Source of the DNA: Apostichopus japonicus
Taxonomy: Eukaryota > Echinodermata > Holothuroidea > Aspidochirotida > Stichopodidae
Length of the DNA stretch: 64,000 nt
Assembly: GCF_037975245.1 (NCBI RefSeq)
Contig: NC_092571.1
Coordinates: 21,501,917 to 21,565,916 of the forward strand
Direction of reading: 5' to 3'
The position numbers were made by a program, and so were the translations under genes. The notes under the pieces are model-generated. The model searched no databases, had not been told where the DNA came from, and was given only the letters and a program-made list of their open reading frames with translations. Below, one piece after another: positions 37,001-50,522 of the stretch; positions within the stretch are counted from its first letter, which is position 1, and each line of letters opens with the position of its first letter.

Positions 37001-37996
37001 GAGACTCTCTTTTGCATCCGTGGTTCGAACCCCGGGTGATGACGTCTTTTACAGCAAGTGCCTACACGGGGAGCTGTAAGTATTAGTTAATCCACCTAAT
37101 ATCTCAGTCCATACAGTGGCGCGATGGCTTGGCGCACTGTGCGAGCTGATGATCGAGACTCTCTTTTGCATCCATGGTTCGAACCCCGGGTGATGACGTC
37201 TTTTACAGCAAGTGCCTACACGGGGAGCTGTAAGTATTAGTTAATCCACCTAATATCTCAGTCCATACAGTGGCGCGATGGCTTGGCGCACTGTGCGAGC
37301 TGATGATCGAGACTCTCTTTTGCATCCGTGGTTCGAACCCCGGGTGATGACGTCTTTTGCCGATCTTTTACAGCAAGTGCCTACACGGGGAGCTGTAAGT
37401 ATTAGTTAATCCACCTAATATCTCAGTCCATACAGTGGCGCGATGGCTTGGCGCACTGTGCGAGCTGATGATCGAGACTCTCTTTTGCATCCGTGGTTCG
37501 AACCCCGGGTGATGACGTCTTTTACAGCAAGTGCCTACACGGGGAGCTGTAAGTATTAGTTAATCCACCTAATATCTCAGTCCATACAGTGGCGCGATGG
37601 CTTGGCGCACTGTGCGAGCTGATGATCGAGACTCTCTTTTGCATCCGTGGTTCGAACCCCGGGTGATGACGTCTTTTGCCGATCTTTTACAGCAAGTGCC
37701 TACACGGGGAGCTGTAAGTATTAGTTAATCCACCTAATATCTCAGTCCATACAGTGGCGCGATGGCTTGGCGCACTGTGCGAGCTGATGATCGAGACTCT
37801 CTTTTGCATCCGTGGTTCGAACCCCGGGTGATGACGTCTTTTACAGCAAGTGCCTACACGGGGAGCTGTAAGTATTAGTTAATCCACCTAATATCTCAGT
37901 CCATACAGTGGCGCGATGGCTTGGCGCACTGTGCGAGCTGATGATCGAGACTCTCTTTTGCATCCGTGGTTCGAACCCCGGGTGATGACGTCTTTT
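34037..37996 (+). repeat. HOR-C derivatives (946, 2068 and 946 bp)
   Basis: CATCCATGG S units start at 34037, 34983 and 37051. The block at 34983-37050 equals HOR-C plus one extra 319-bp S-L dimer (1749 + 319 = 2068), with GCGTGATGG in an L unit (35929) as well as in the expected S unit (36248). CCCCGAGTG occurs in 35610-35774. The last block stops after six units where the GCGTG unit would be expected. Confidence 0.8.
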
Positions 37997-38314
37997 ACAG
38001 CAAGTGCCTACACGGGGAGCTGTAAGTATTAGTTAATCCACCTAACATCTCAGTCCATACAGTGGCGCGATGGCTTGGCGCACTGTGCGAGCTGATGATC
38101 GAGACTCTCTTTTGCATCCGTGGTTCGAACCCCGGGTGATGACGTCTTTTGCCGATCTTTTACAGCAAGTGCCTACACGGGGAGCTGTAAGTATTAGTTA
38201 ATCCACCAACATCTCAGTCCATACAGTGGCGCGATGGCTTGGCGCACTGTGCGAGCTGATGATCGAGACTCTCTTTTGCATCCGTGGTTCGAACCCCGGG
38301 TGATGACGTCTTTT
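37997..38314 (+). repeat. two-monomer island of left-zone variants
   Basis: An S unit with CCTAAC followed by an L unit with CCACCAAC (164 bp). This pair is typical of HOR-A at 2-11 kb and of the duplicated segment, and otherwise absent here. It sits exactly where HOR-C would place its GCGTG unit. Gene conversion or transfer of a dimer from the other part of the array is the likely origin. Confidence 0.75.
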
Positions 38315-41300
38315 GCCGATCTTTTACAGCAAGTGCCTACACGGGGAGCTGTAAGTATTAGTTAATCCACCTAATATCTCAGTCCATACAGTGGCGCGAT
38401 GGCTTGGCGCACTGTGCGAGCTGATGATCGAGACTCTCTTTTGCATCCGTGGTTCGAACCCCGGGTGATGACGTCTTTTGCCGATCTTTTACAGCAAGTG
38501 CCTACACGGGGAGCTGTAAGTATTAGTTAATCCACCTAATATCTCAGTCCATACAGTGGCGCGATGGCTTGGCGCACTGTGCGAGCTGATGATCGAGACT
38601 CTCTTTTGCATCCGTGGTTCGAACCCCGGGTGATGACGTCTTTTACAGCAAGTGCCTACACGGGGAGCTGTAAGTATTAGTTAATCCACCTAATATCTCA
38701 GTCCATACAGTGGCGCGATGGCTTGGCGCACTGTGCGAGCTGATGATCGAGACTCTCTTTTGCATCCGTGGTTCGAACCCCGGGTGATGACGTCTTTTGC
38801 CGATCTTTTACAGCAAGTGCCTACACGGGGAGCTGTAAGTATTAGTTAATCCACCTAATATCTCAGTCCATACAGTGGCGCGATGGCTTGGCGCACTGTG
38901 CGAGCTGATGATCGAGACTCTCTTTTGCATCCGTGGTTCGAACCCCGGGTGATGACGTCTTTTACAGCAAGTGCCTACACGGGGAGCTGTAAGTATTAGT
39001 TAATCCACCTAATATCTCAGTCCATACAGTGGCGCGATGGCTTGGCGCACTGTGCGAGCTGATGATCGAGACTCTCTTTTGCATCCGTGGTTCGAACCCC
39101 GGGTGATGACGTCTTTTACAGCAAGTGCCTACACGGGGAGCTGTAAGTATTAGTTAATCCACCTAATATCTCAGTCCATACAGTGGCGCGATGGCTTGGC
39201 GCACTGTGCGAGCTGATGATCGAGACTCTCTTTTGCATCCGTGGTTCGAACCCCGGGTGATGACGTCTTTTGCCGATCTTTTACAGCAAGTGCCTACACG
39301 GGGAGCTGTAAGTATTAGTTAATCCACCTAATATCTCAGTCCATACAGTGGCGCGATGGCTTGGCGCACTGTGCGAGCTGATGATCGAGACTCTCTTTTG
39401 CATCCGTGGTTCGAACCCCGGGTGATGACGTCTTTTACAGCAAGTGCCTACACGGGGAGCTGTAAGTATTAGTTAATCCACCTAATATCTCAGTCCATAC
39501 AGTGGCGCGATGGCTTGGCGCACTGTGCGAGCTGATGATCGAGACTCTCTTTTGCATCCGTGGTTCGAACCCCGGGTGATGACGTCTTTTGCCGATCTTT
39601 TACAGCAAGTGCCTACACGGGGAGCTGTAAGTATTAGTTAATCCACCTAATATCTCAGTCCATACAGTGGCGCGATGGCTTGGCGCACTGTGCGAGCTGA
39701 TGATCGAGACTCTCTTTTGCATCCGTGGTTCGAACCCCGGGTGATGACGTCTTTTGCCGATCTTTTACAGCAAGTGCCTACACGGGGAGCTGTAAGTATT
39801 AGTTAATCCACCTAATATCTCAGTCCATACAGTGGCGCGATGGCTTGGCGCACTGTGCGAGCTGATGATCGAGACTCTCTTTTGCATCCGTGGTTCGAAC
39901 CCCGGGTGATGACGTCTTTTACAGCAAGTGCCTACACGGGGAGCTGTAAGTATTAGTTAATCCACCTAATATCTCAGTCCATACAGTGGCGCGATGGCTT
40001 GGCGCACTGTGCGAGCTGATGATCGAGACTCTCTTTTGCATCCGTGGTTCGAACCCCGGGTGATGACGTCTTTTACAGCAAGTGCCTACACGGGGAGCTG
40101 TAAGTATTAGTTAATCCACCTAATATCTCAGTCCATACAGTGGCGCGATGGCTTGGCGCACTGTGCGAGCTGATGATCGAGACTCTCTTTTGCATCCGTG
40201 GTTCGAACCCCGGGTGATGACGTCTTTTGCCGATCTTTTACAGCAAGTGCCTACACGGGGAGCTGTAAGTATTAGTTAATCCACCTAATATCTCAGTCCA
40301 TACAGTGGCGCGATGGCTTGGCGCACTGTGCGAGCTGATGATCGAGACTCTCTTTTGCATCCGTGGTTCGAACCCCGGGTGATGACGTCTTTTACAGCAA
40401 GTGCCTACACGGGGAGCTGTAAGTATTAGTTAATCCACCTAATATCTCAGTCCATACAGTGGCGCGATGGCTTGGCGCACTGTGCGAGCTGATGATCGAG
40501 ACTCTCTTTTGCATCCGTGGTTCGAACCCCGGGTGATGACGTCTTTTGCCGATCTTTTACAGCAAGTGCCTACACGGGGAGCTGTAAGTATTAGTTAATC
40601 CACCTAATATCTCAGTCCATACAGTGGCGCGATGGCTTGGCGCACTGTGCGAGCTGATGATCGAGACTCTCTTTTGCATCCGTGGTTCGAACCCCGGGTG
40701 ATGACGTCTTTTACAGCAAGTGCCTACACGGGGAGCTGTAAGTATTAGTTAATCCACCTAATATCTCAGTCCATACAGTGGCGCGATGGCTTGGCGCACT
40801 GTGCGAGCTGATGATCGAGACTCTCTTTTGCATCCGTGGTTCGAACCCCGGGTGATGACGTCTTTTACAGCAAGTGCCTACACGGGGAGCTGTAAGTATT
40901 AGTTAATCCACCTAATATCTCAGTCCATACAGTGGCGTGATGGCTTGGCGCACTGTGCGAGCTGATGATCGAGACTCTCTTTTGCATCCGTGGTTCGAAC
41001 CCCGGGTGATGACGTCTTTTGCCGATCTTTTACAGCAAGTGCCTACACGGGGAGCTGTAAGTATTAGTTAATCCACCTAATATCTCAGTCCATACAGTGG
41101 CGCGATGGCTTGGCGCACTGTGCGAGCTGATGATCGAGACTCTCTTTTGCATCCGTGGTTCGAACCCCGGGTGATGACGTCTTTTACAGCAAGTGCCTAC
41201 ACGGGGAGCTGTAAGTATTAGTTAATCCACCTAATATCTCAGTCCATACAGTGGCGCGATGGCTTGGCGCACAGTGCGAGCTGATGATCGAGACTCTCTT

Positions 41301-43088
41301 TTGCATCCGTGGTTCGAACCCCGGGTGATGACGTCTTTTGCCGATCTTTTACAGCAAGTGCCTACACGGGGAGCTGTAAGTATTAGTTAATCCACCTAAT
41401 ATCTCAGTCCATACAGTGGCGCGATGGCTTGGCGCACTGTGCGAGCTGATGATCGAGACTCTCTTTTGCATCCGTGGTTCGAACCCCGGGTGATGACGTC
41501 TTTTACAGCAAGTGCCTACACGGGGAGCTGTAAGTATTAGTTAATCCACCTAATATCTCAGTCCATACAGTGGCGCGATGGCTTGGCGCACTGTGCGAGC
41601 TGATGATCGAGACTCTCTTTTGCATCCGTGGTTCGAACCCCGGGTGATGACGTCTTTTGCCGATCTTTTACAGCAAGTGCCTACACGGGGAGCTGTAAGT
41701 ATTAGTTAATCCACCTAATATCTCAGTCCATACAGTGGCGCGATGGCTTGGCGCACTGTGCGAGCTGATGATCGAGACTCTCTTTTGCATCCGTGGTTCG
41801 AACCCCGGGTGATGACGTCTTTTGCCGATCTTTTACAGCAAGTGCCTACACGGGGAGCTGTAAGTATTAGTTAATCCACCTAATATCTCAGTCCATACAG
41901 TGGCGCGATGGCTTGGCGCACTGTGCGAGCTGATGATCAAGACTCTCTTTTGCATCCGTGGTTCGAACCCCGGGTGATGACGTCTTTTACAGCAAGTGCC
42001 TACACGGGGAGCTGTAAGTATTAGTTAATCCACCTAATATCTCAGTCCATACAGTGGCGCGATGGCTTGGCGCACTGTGCGAGCTGATGATCGAGACTCT
42101 CTTTTGCATCCGTGGTTCGAACCCCGGGTGATGACGTCTTTTACAGCAAGTGCCTACACGGGGAGCTGTAAGTATTAGTTAATCCACCTAATATCTCAGT
42201 CCATACAGTGGCGCGATGGCTTGGCGCACTGTGCGAGCTGATGATCGAGACTCTCTTTTGCATCCGTGGTTCGAACCCCGGGTGATGACGTCTTTTACAG
42301 CAAGTGCCTACACGGGGAGCTGTAAGTATTAGTTAATCCACCTAATATCTCAGTCCATACAGTGGCGCGATGGCTTGGCGCACTGTGCGAGCTGATGATC
42401 GAGACTCTCTTTTGCATCCGTGGTTCGAACCCCGGGTGATGACGTCTTTTGCCGATCTTTTACAGCAAGTGCCTACACGGGGAGCTGTAAGTATTAGTTA
42501 ATCCACCTAATATCTCAGTCCATACAGTGGCGCGATGGCTTGGCGCACTGTGCGAGCTGATGATCGAGACTCTCTTTTGCATCCGTGGTTCGAACCCCGG
42601 GTGATGACGTCTTTTACAGCAAGTGCCTACACGGGGAGCTGTAAGTATTAGTTAATCCACCTAATATCTCAGTCCATACAGTGGCGCGATGGCTTGGCGC
42701 ACTGTGCGAGCTGATGATCGAGACTCTCTTTTGCATCCGTGGTTCGAACCCCGGGTGATGACGTCTTTTACAGCAAGTGCCTACACGGGGAGCTGTAAGT
42801 ATTAGTTAATCCACCTAATATCTCAGTCCATACAGTGGCGCGATGGCTTGGCGCACTGTGCGAGCTGATGATCGAGACTCTCTTTTGCATCCGTGGTTCG
42901 AACCCCGGGTGATGACGTCTTTTGCCGATCTTTTACAGCAAGTGCCTACACGGGGAGCTGTAAGTATTAGTTAATCCACCTAATATCTCAGTCCATACAG
43001 TGGCGCGATGGCTTGGCGCACTGTGCGAGCTGATGATCGAGACTCTCTTTTGCATCCGTGGTTCGAACCCCGGGTGATGACGTCTTTT

Positions 43089-43240
43089 ACAGCAAGTGCC
43101 TACACGGGGAGCTGTAAGTATTAGTTAATCCACCTAATATCTCAGTCCATACAGTGGCGCGATGGCTTGGCGCACTGTGCGAGCTGATGATCGAGACTCT
43201 TTTGCATCCGTGGTTCGAACCCCGGGTGATGACGTCTTTT
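43089..43240 (+). repeat. S monomer with 2-bp deletion (152 bp)
   Basis: GAGACTCTTTTGC replaces GAGACTCTCTTTTGC, a loss of one CT from a CT run inside the tRNA-like core. The A and B boxes remain but are 2 bp closer. Confidence 0.85.
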
Positions 43241-45770
43241 GCCGATCTTTTACAGCAAGTGCCTACACGGGGAGCTGTAAGTATTAGTTAATCCACCTAA
43301 TATCTCAGTCCATACAGTGGCGCGATGGCTTGGCGCACTGTGCGAGCTGATGATCGAGACTCTCTTTTGCATCCGTGGTTCGAACCCCGGGTGATGACGT
43401 CTTTTACAGCAAGTGCCTACACGGGGAGCTGTAAGTATTAGTTAATCCACCTAATATCTCAGTTCATACAGTGGCGCGATGGCTTGGCGCACTGTGCGAG
43501 CTGATGATCGAGACTCTCTTTTGCATCCGTGGTTCGAACCCCGGGTGATGACGTCTTTTACAGCAAGTGCCTACACGGGGAGCTGTAAGTATTAGTTAAT
43601 CCACCTAATATCTCAGTCCATACAGTGGCGCGATGGCTTGGCGAACTGTGCGAGCTGATGATCGAGACTCTCTTTTGCATCCGTGGTTCGAACCCCGGGT
43701 GATGACGTCTTTTACAGCAAGTGCCTACACGGGGAGCTGTAAGTATTAGTTAATCCACCTAATATCTCAGTCCATACAGTGGCGCGATGGCTTGGCGCAC
43801 TGTGCGAGCTGATGATCGAGACTCTCTTTTGCATCCGTGGTTCGAACCCCGGGTGATGACGTCTTTTACAGCAAGTGCCTACACGGGGAGCTGTAAGTAT
43901 TAGTTAATCCACCTAATATCTCAGTCCATACAGTGGCGTGATGGCTTGGCGCACTGTGCGAGCTGATGATCGAGACTCTCTTTTGCATCCGTGGTTCGAA
44001 CCCCGGGTGATGACGTCTTTTGCCGATCTTTTACAGCAAGTGCCTACACGGGGAGCTGTAAGTATTAGTTAATCCACCTAATATCTCAGTCCATACAGTG
44101 GCGCGATGGCTTGGCGCACTGTGCGAGCTGATGATCGAGACTCTCTTTTGCATCCGTGGTTCGAACCCCGGGTGATGACGTCTTTTACAGCAAGTGCCTA
44201 CACGGGGAGCTGTAAGTATTAGTTAATCCACCTAATATCTCAGTCCATACAGTGGCGCGATGGCTTGGCGCACTGTGCGAGCTGATGATCGAGACTCTCT
44301 TTTGCATCCGTGGTTCGAACCCCGGGTGATGACGTCTTTTGCCGATCTTTTACAGCAAGTGCCTACACGGGGAGCTGTAAGTATTAGTTAATCCACCTAA
44401 TATCTCAGTCCATACAGTGGCGCGATGGCTTGGCGCACTGTGCGAGCTGATGATCGAGACTCTCTTTTGCATCCGTGGTTCGAACCCCGGGTGATGACGT
44501 CTTTTACAGCAAGTGCCTACACGGGGAGCTGTAAGTATTAGTTAATCCACCTAATATCTCAGTCCATACAGTGGCGCGATGGCTTGGCGCACTGTGCGAG
44601 CTGATGATCGAGACTCTCTTTTGCATCCGTGGTTCGAACCCCGGGTGATGACGTCTTTTGCCGATCTTTTACAGCAAGTGCCTACACGGGGAGCTGTAAG
44701 TATTAGTTAATCCACCTAATTTCTCAGTCCATACAGTGGCGCGATGGCTTGGCGCACTGTGCGAGCTGATGATCGAGACTCTCTTTTGCATCCGTGGTTC
44801 GAACCCCGGGTGATGACGTCTTTTACAGCAAGTGCCTACACGGGGAGCTGTAAGTATTAGTTAATCCACCTAATATCTCAGTCCATACAGTGGCGCGATG
44901 GCTTGGCGCACTGTGCGAGCTGATGATCGAGACTCTCTTTTGCATCCGTGGTTCGAACCCCGGGTGATGACGTCTTTTACAGCAAGTGCCTACACGGGGA
45001 GCTGTAAGTATTAGTTAATCCACCTAATATCTCAGTCCATACAGTGGCGCGATGGCTTGGCGCACTGTGCGAGCTGATGATCGAGACTCTCTTTTGCATC
45101 CGTGGTTCGAACCCCGGGTGATGACGTCTTTTACAGCAAGTGCCTACACGGGGAGCTGTAAGTATTAGTTAATCCACCTAATATCTCAGTCCATACAGTG
45201 GCGCGATGGCTTGGCGCACTGTGCGAGCTGATGATCGAGACTCTCTTTTGCATCCGTGGTTCGAACCCCGGGTGATGACGTCTTTTGCCGATCTTTTACA
45301 GCAAGTGCCTACACGGGGAGCTGTAAGTATTAGTTAATCCACCTAATATCTCAGTCCATACAGTGGCGCGATGGCTTGGCGCACTGTGCGAGCTGATGAT
45401 CGAGACTCTCTTTTGCATCCGTGGTTCGAACCCCGGGTGATGACGTCTTTTACAGCAAGTGCCTACACGGGGAGCTGTAAGTATTAGTTAATCCACCTAA
45501 TATCTCAGTCCATACAGTGGCGCGATGGCTTGGCGCACTGTGCGAGCTGATGATCGAGACTCTCTTTTGCATCCGTGGTTCGAACCCCGGGTGATGACGT
45601 CTTTTGCCGATCTTTTACAGCAAGTGCCTACACGGGGAGCTGTAAGTATTAGTTAATCCACCTAATATCTCAGTCCATACAGTGGCGCGATGGCTTGGCG
45701 CACTGTGCGAGCTGATGATCGAGACTCTCTTTTGCATCCGTGGTTCGAACCCCGGGTGATGACGTCTTTT

Positions 45771-46540
45771 ACAGCAAGTGCCTACACGGGGAGCTGTAAG
45801 TATTAGTTAATCCACCTAATATCTCAGTCCATACAGTGGCGCGATGGCTTGGCGCACTGTGCGAGCTGATGATCGAGACTCTCTTTTGCATCCGTGGTTC
45901 GAACCCCGGGTGATGACGTCTTTTACAGCAAGTGCCTACACGGGGAGCTGTAAGTATTAGTTAATCCACCTAATATCTCAGTCCATACAGTGGCGCGATG
46001 GCTTGGCGCACTGTGCGAGCTGATGATCGAGACTCTCTTTTGCATCCGTGGTTCGAACCCCGGGTGATGACGTCTTTTACAGCAAGTGCCTACACGGGGA
46101 GCTGTAAGTATTAGTTAATCCACCTAATATCTCAGTCCATACAGTGGCGCGATGGCTTGGCGCACTGTGCGAGCTGATGATCGAGACTCTCTTTTGCATC
46201 CGTGGTTCGAACCCCGGGTGATGACGTCTTTTACAGCAAGTGCCTACACGGGGAGCTGTAAGTATTAGTTAATCCACCTAATATCTCAGTCCATACAGTG
46301 GCGCGATGGCTTGGCGCACTGTGCGAGCTGATGATCGAGACTCTCTTTTGCATCCGTGGTTCGAACCCCGGGTGATGACGTCTTTTACAGCAAGTGCCTA
46401 CACGGGGAGCTGTAAGTATTAGTTAATCCACCTAATATCTCAGTCCATACAGTGGCGCGATGGCTTGGCGCACTGTGCGAGCTGATGATCGAGACTCTCT
46501 TTTGCATCCGTGGTTCGAACCCCGGGTGATGACGTCTTTT
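45771..46540 (+). repeat. run of five consecutive S monomers (770 bp)
   Basis: The longest uninterrupted S run in the window: five perfect 154-bp steps between an L unit at 45606 and one at 46541. No such run exists in the left third, where S-S neighbours are almost absent. Confidence 0.88.
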
Positions 46541-48465
46541 GCCGATCTTTTACAGCAAGTGCCTACACGGGGAGCTGTAAGTATTAGTTAATCCACCTAA
46601 TATCTCAGTCCATACAGTGGCGCGATGGCTTGGCGCACTGTGCGAGCTGATGATCGAGACTCTCTTTTGCATCCGTGGTTCGAACCCCGGGTGATGACGT
46701 CTTTTACAGCAAGTGCCTACACGGGGAGCTGTAAGTATTAGTTAATCCACCTAATATCTCAGTCCATACAGTGGCGCGATGGCTTGGCGCACTGTGCGAG
46801 CTGATGATCGAGACTCTCTTTTGCATCCGTGGTTCGAACCCCGGGTGATGACGTCTTTTGCCGATCTTTTACAGCAAGTGCCTACACGGGGAGCTGTAAG
46901 TATTAGTTAATCCACCTAATATCTCAGTCCATACAGTGGCGCGATGGCTTGGCGCACTGTGCGAGCTGATGATCGAGACTCTCTTTTGCATCCGTGGTTC
47001 GAACCCCGGGTGATGACGTCTTTTACAGCAAGTGCCTACACGGGGAGCTGTAAGTATTAGTTAATCCACCTAATATCTCAGTCCATACAGTGGCGCGATG
47101 GCTTGGCGCACTGTGCGAGCTGATGATCGAGACTCTCTTTTGCATCCGTGGTTCGAACCCCGGGTGATGACGTCTTTTACAGCAAGTGCCTACACGGGGA
47201 GCTGTAAGTATTAGTTAATCCACCTAATATCTCAGTCCATACAGTGGCGTGATGGCTTGGCGCACTGTGCGAGCTGATGATCGAGACTCTCTTTTGCATC
47301 CGTGGTTCGAACCCCGGGTGATGACGTCTTTTGCCGATCTTTTACAGCAAGTGCCTACACGGGGAGCTGTAAGTATTAGTTAATCCACCTAATATCTCAG
47401 TCCATACAGTGGCGCGATGGCTTGGCGCACTGTGCGAGCTGATGATCGAGACTCTCTTTTGCATCCGTGGTTCGAACCCCGGGTGATGACGTCTTTTGCC
47501 GATCTTTTACAGCAAGTGCCTACACGGGGAGCTGTAAGTATTAGTTAATCCACCTAATATCTCAGTCCATACAGTGGCGCGATGGCTTGGCGCACTGTGC
47601 GAGCTGATGATCGAGACTCTCTTTTGCATCCGTGGTTCGAACCCCGGGTGATGACGTCTTTTGCCGATCTTTTACAGCAAGTGCCTACACGGGGAGCTGT
47701 AAGTATTAGTTAATCCACCTAATATCTCAGTCCATACAGTGGCGCGATGGCTTGGCGCACTGTGCGAGCTGATGATCGAGACTCTCTTTTGCATCCGTGG
47801 TTCGAACCCCGGGTGATGACGTCTTTTACAGCAAGTGCCTACACGGGGAGCTGTAAGTATTAGTTAATCCACCTAATATCTCAGTCCATACAGTGGCGCG
47901 ATGGCTTGGCGCACTGTGCGAGCTGATGATCGAGACTCTCTTTTGCATCCGTGGTTCGAACCCCGGGTGATGACGTCTTTTACAGCAAGTGCCTACACGG
48001 GGAGCTGTAAGTATTAGTTAATCCACCTAATATCTCAGTCCATACAGTGGCGCGATGGCTTGGCGCACTGTGCGAGCTGATGATCGAGACTCTCTTTTGC
48101 ATCCGTGGTTCGAACCCCGGGTGATGACGTCTTTTGCCGATCTTTTACAGCAAGTGCCTACACGGGGAGCTGTAAGTATTAGTTAATCCACCTAATATCT
48201 CAGTCCATACAGTGGCGCGATGGCTTGGCGCACTGTGCGAGCTGATGATCGAGACTCTCTTTTGCATCCGTGGTTCGAACCCCGGGTGATGACGTCTTTT
48301 GCCGATCTTTTACAGCAAGTGCCTACACGGGGAGCTGTAAGTATTAGTTAATCCACCTAATATCTCAGTCCATACAGTGGCGCGATGGCTTGGCGCACTG
48401 TGCGAGCTGATGATCGAGACTCTCTTTTGCATCCGTGGTTCGAACCCCGGGTGATGACGTCTTTT

Positions 48466-50522
48466 ACAGCAAGTGCCTACACGGGGAGCTGTAAGTATTA
48501 GTTAATCCACCTAATATCTCAGTCCATACAGTGGCGTGATGGCTTGGCGCACTGTGCGAGCTGTTGATCGAGACTCTCTTTTGCATCCGTGGTTCGAACC
48601 CCGGGTGATGACGTCTTTTGCCGATCTTTTACAGCAAGTGCCTACACGGGGAGCTGTAAGTATTAGTTAATCCACCTAATATCTCAGTCCATACAGTGGC
48701 GCGATGGCTTGGCGCACTGTGCGAGCTGATGATCGAGACTCTCTTTTGCATCCGTGGTTCGAACCCCGGGTGATGACGTCTTTTACAGCAAGTGCCTACA
48801 CGGGGAGCTGTAAGTATTAGTTAATCCACCTAATATCTCAGTCCATACAGTGGCGCGATGGCTTGGCGCACTGTGCGAGCTGATGATCGAGACTCTCTTT
48901 TGCATCCGTGGTTCGAACCCCGGGTGATGACGTCTTTTGCCGATCTTTTACAGCAAGTGCCTACACGGGGAGCTGTAAGTATTAGTTAATCCACCTAATA
49001 TCTCAGTCCATACAGTGGCGCGATGGCTTGGCGCACTGTGCGAGCTGATGATCGAGACTCTCTTTTGCATCCGTGGTTCGAACCCCGGGTGATGACGTCT
49101 TTTACAGCAAGTGCCTACACGGGGAGCTGTAAGTATTAGTTAATCCACCTAATATCTCAGTCCATACAGTGGCGCGATGGCTTGGCGCACTGTGCGAGCT
49201 GATGATCGAGACTCTCTTTTGCATCCGTGGTTCGAACCCCGGGTGATGACGTCTTTTACAGCAAGTGCCTACACGGGGAGCTGTAAGTATTAGTTAATCC
49301 ACCTAATATCTCAGTCCATACAGTGGCGCGATGGCTTGGCGCACTGTGCGAGCTGATGATCGAGACTCTCTTTTGCATCCGTGGTTCGAACCCCGGGTGA
49401 TGACGTCTTTTGCCGATCTTTTACAGCAAGTGCCTACACGGGGAGCTGTAAGTATTAGTTAATCCACCTAATATCTCAGTCCATACAGTGGCGCGATGGC
49501 TTGGCGCACTGTGCGAGCTGATGATCGAGACTCTCTTTTGCATCCGTGGTTCGAACCCCGGGTGATGACGTCTTTTACAGCAAGTGCCTACACGGGGAGC
49601 TGTAAGTATTAGTTAATCCACCTAATATCTCAGTCCATACAGTGGCGCGATGGCTTGGCGCACTGTGCGAGCTGATGATCGAGACTCTCTTTTGCATCCG
49701 TGGTTCGAACCCCGGGTGATGACGTCTTTTACAGCAAGTGCCTACACGGGGAGCTGTAAGTATTAGTTAATCCACCTAATATCTCAGTCCATACAGTGGC
49801 GCGATGGCTTGGCGCACTGTGCGAGCTGATGATCGAGACTCTCTTTTGCATCCGTGGTTCGAACCCCGGGTGATGACGTCTTTTGCCGATCTTTTACAGC
49901 AAGTGCCTACACGGGGAGCTGTAAGTATTAGTTAATCCACCTAATATCTCAGTCCATACAGTGGCGCGATGGCTTGGCGCACTGTGCGAGCTGATGATCG
50001 AGACTCTCTTTTGCATCCGTGGTTCGAACCCCGGGTGATGACGTCTTTTACAGCAAGTGCCTACACGGGGAGCTGTAAGTATTAGTTAATCCACCTAATA
50101 TCTCAGTCCATACAGTGGCGCGATGGCTTGGCGCACTGTGCGAGCTGATGATCGAGACTCTCTTTTGCATCCGTGGTTCGAACCCCGGGTGATGACGTCT
50201 TTTGCCGATCTTTTACAGCAAGTGCCTACACGGGGAGCTGTAAGTATTAGTTAATCCACCTAATATCTCAGTCCATACAGTGGCGCGATGGCTTGGCGCA
50301 CTGTGCGAGCTGATGATCGAGACTCTCTTTTGCATCCGTGGTTCGAACCCCGGGTGATGACGTCTTTTACAGCAAGTGCCTACACGGGGAGCTGTAAGTA
50401 TTAGTTAATCCACCTAATATCTCAGTCCATACAGTGGCGCGATGGCTTGGCGCACTGTGCGAGCTGATGATCGAGACTCTCTTTTGCATCCGTGGTTCGA
50501 ACCCCGGGTGATGACGTCTTTT
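48466..50522 (+). repeat. 13-monomer block (2057 bp) between two doubly marked units
   Basis: Starts with an S unit carrying both GCGTGATGG and CTGTTGATC. The next unit with the same pair of changes is at 50523, 2057 bp on (eight S, five L). The class order after 50523 agrees for only four units, so just part of the block was copied, or later exchange has scrambled it. Confidence 0.7.

Larger units (their letters stand above)
38315..47178 (+). repeat. near-uniform satellite zone
   Basis: Almost every unit has the CCTAAT consensus, with few private changes: ACAGTGCG (41186 unit), GATCAAGAC (41824 unit), CAGTTCAT (43406), GCGAACTG (43560), AATTTCTCAG (44660), and GCGTG in units 40867 and 43868. 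S runs become common. No gene, promoter for a coding gene, or inserted element is seen. Confidence 0.88.
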
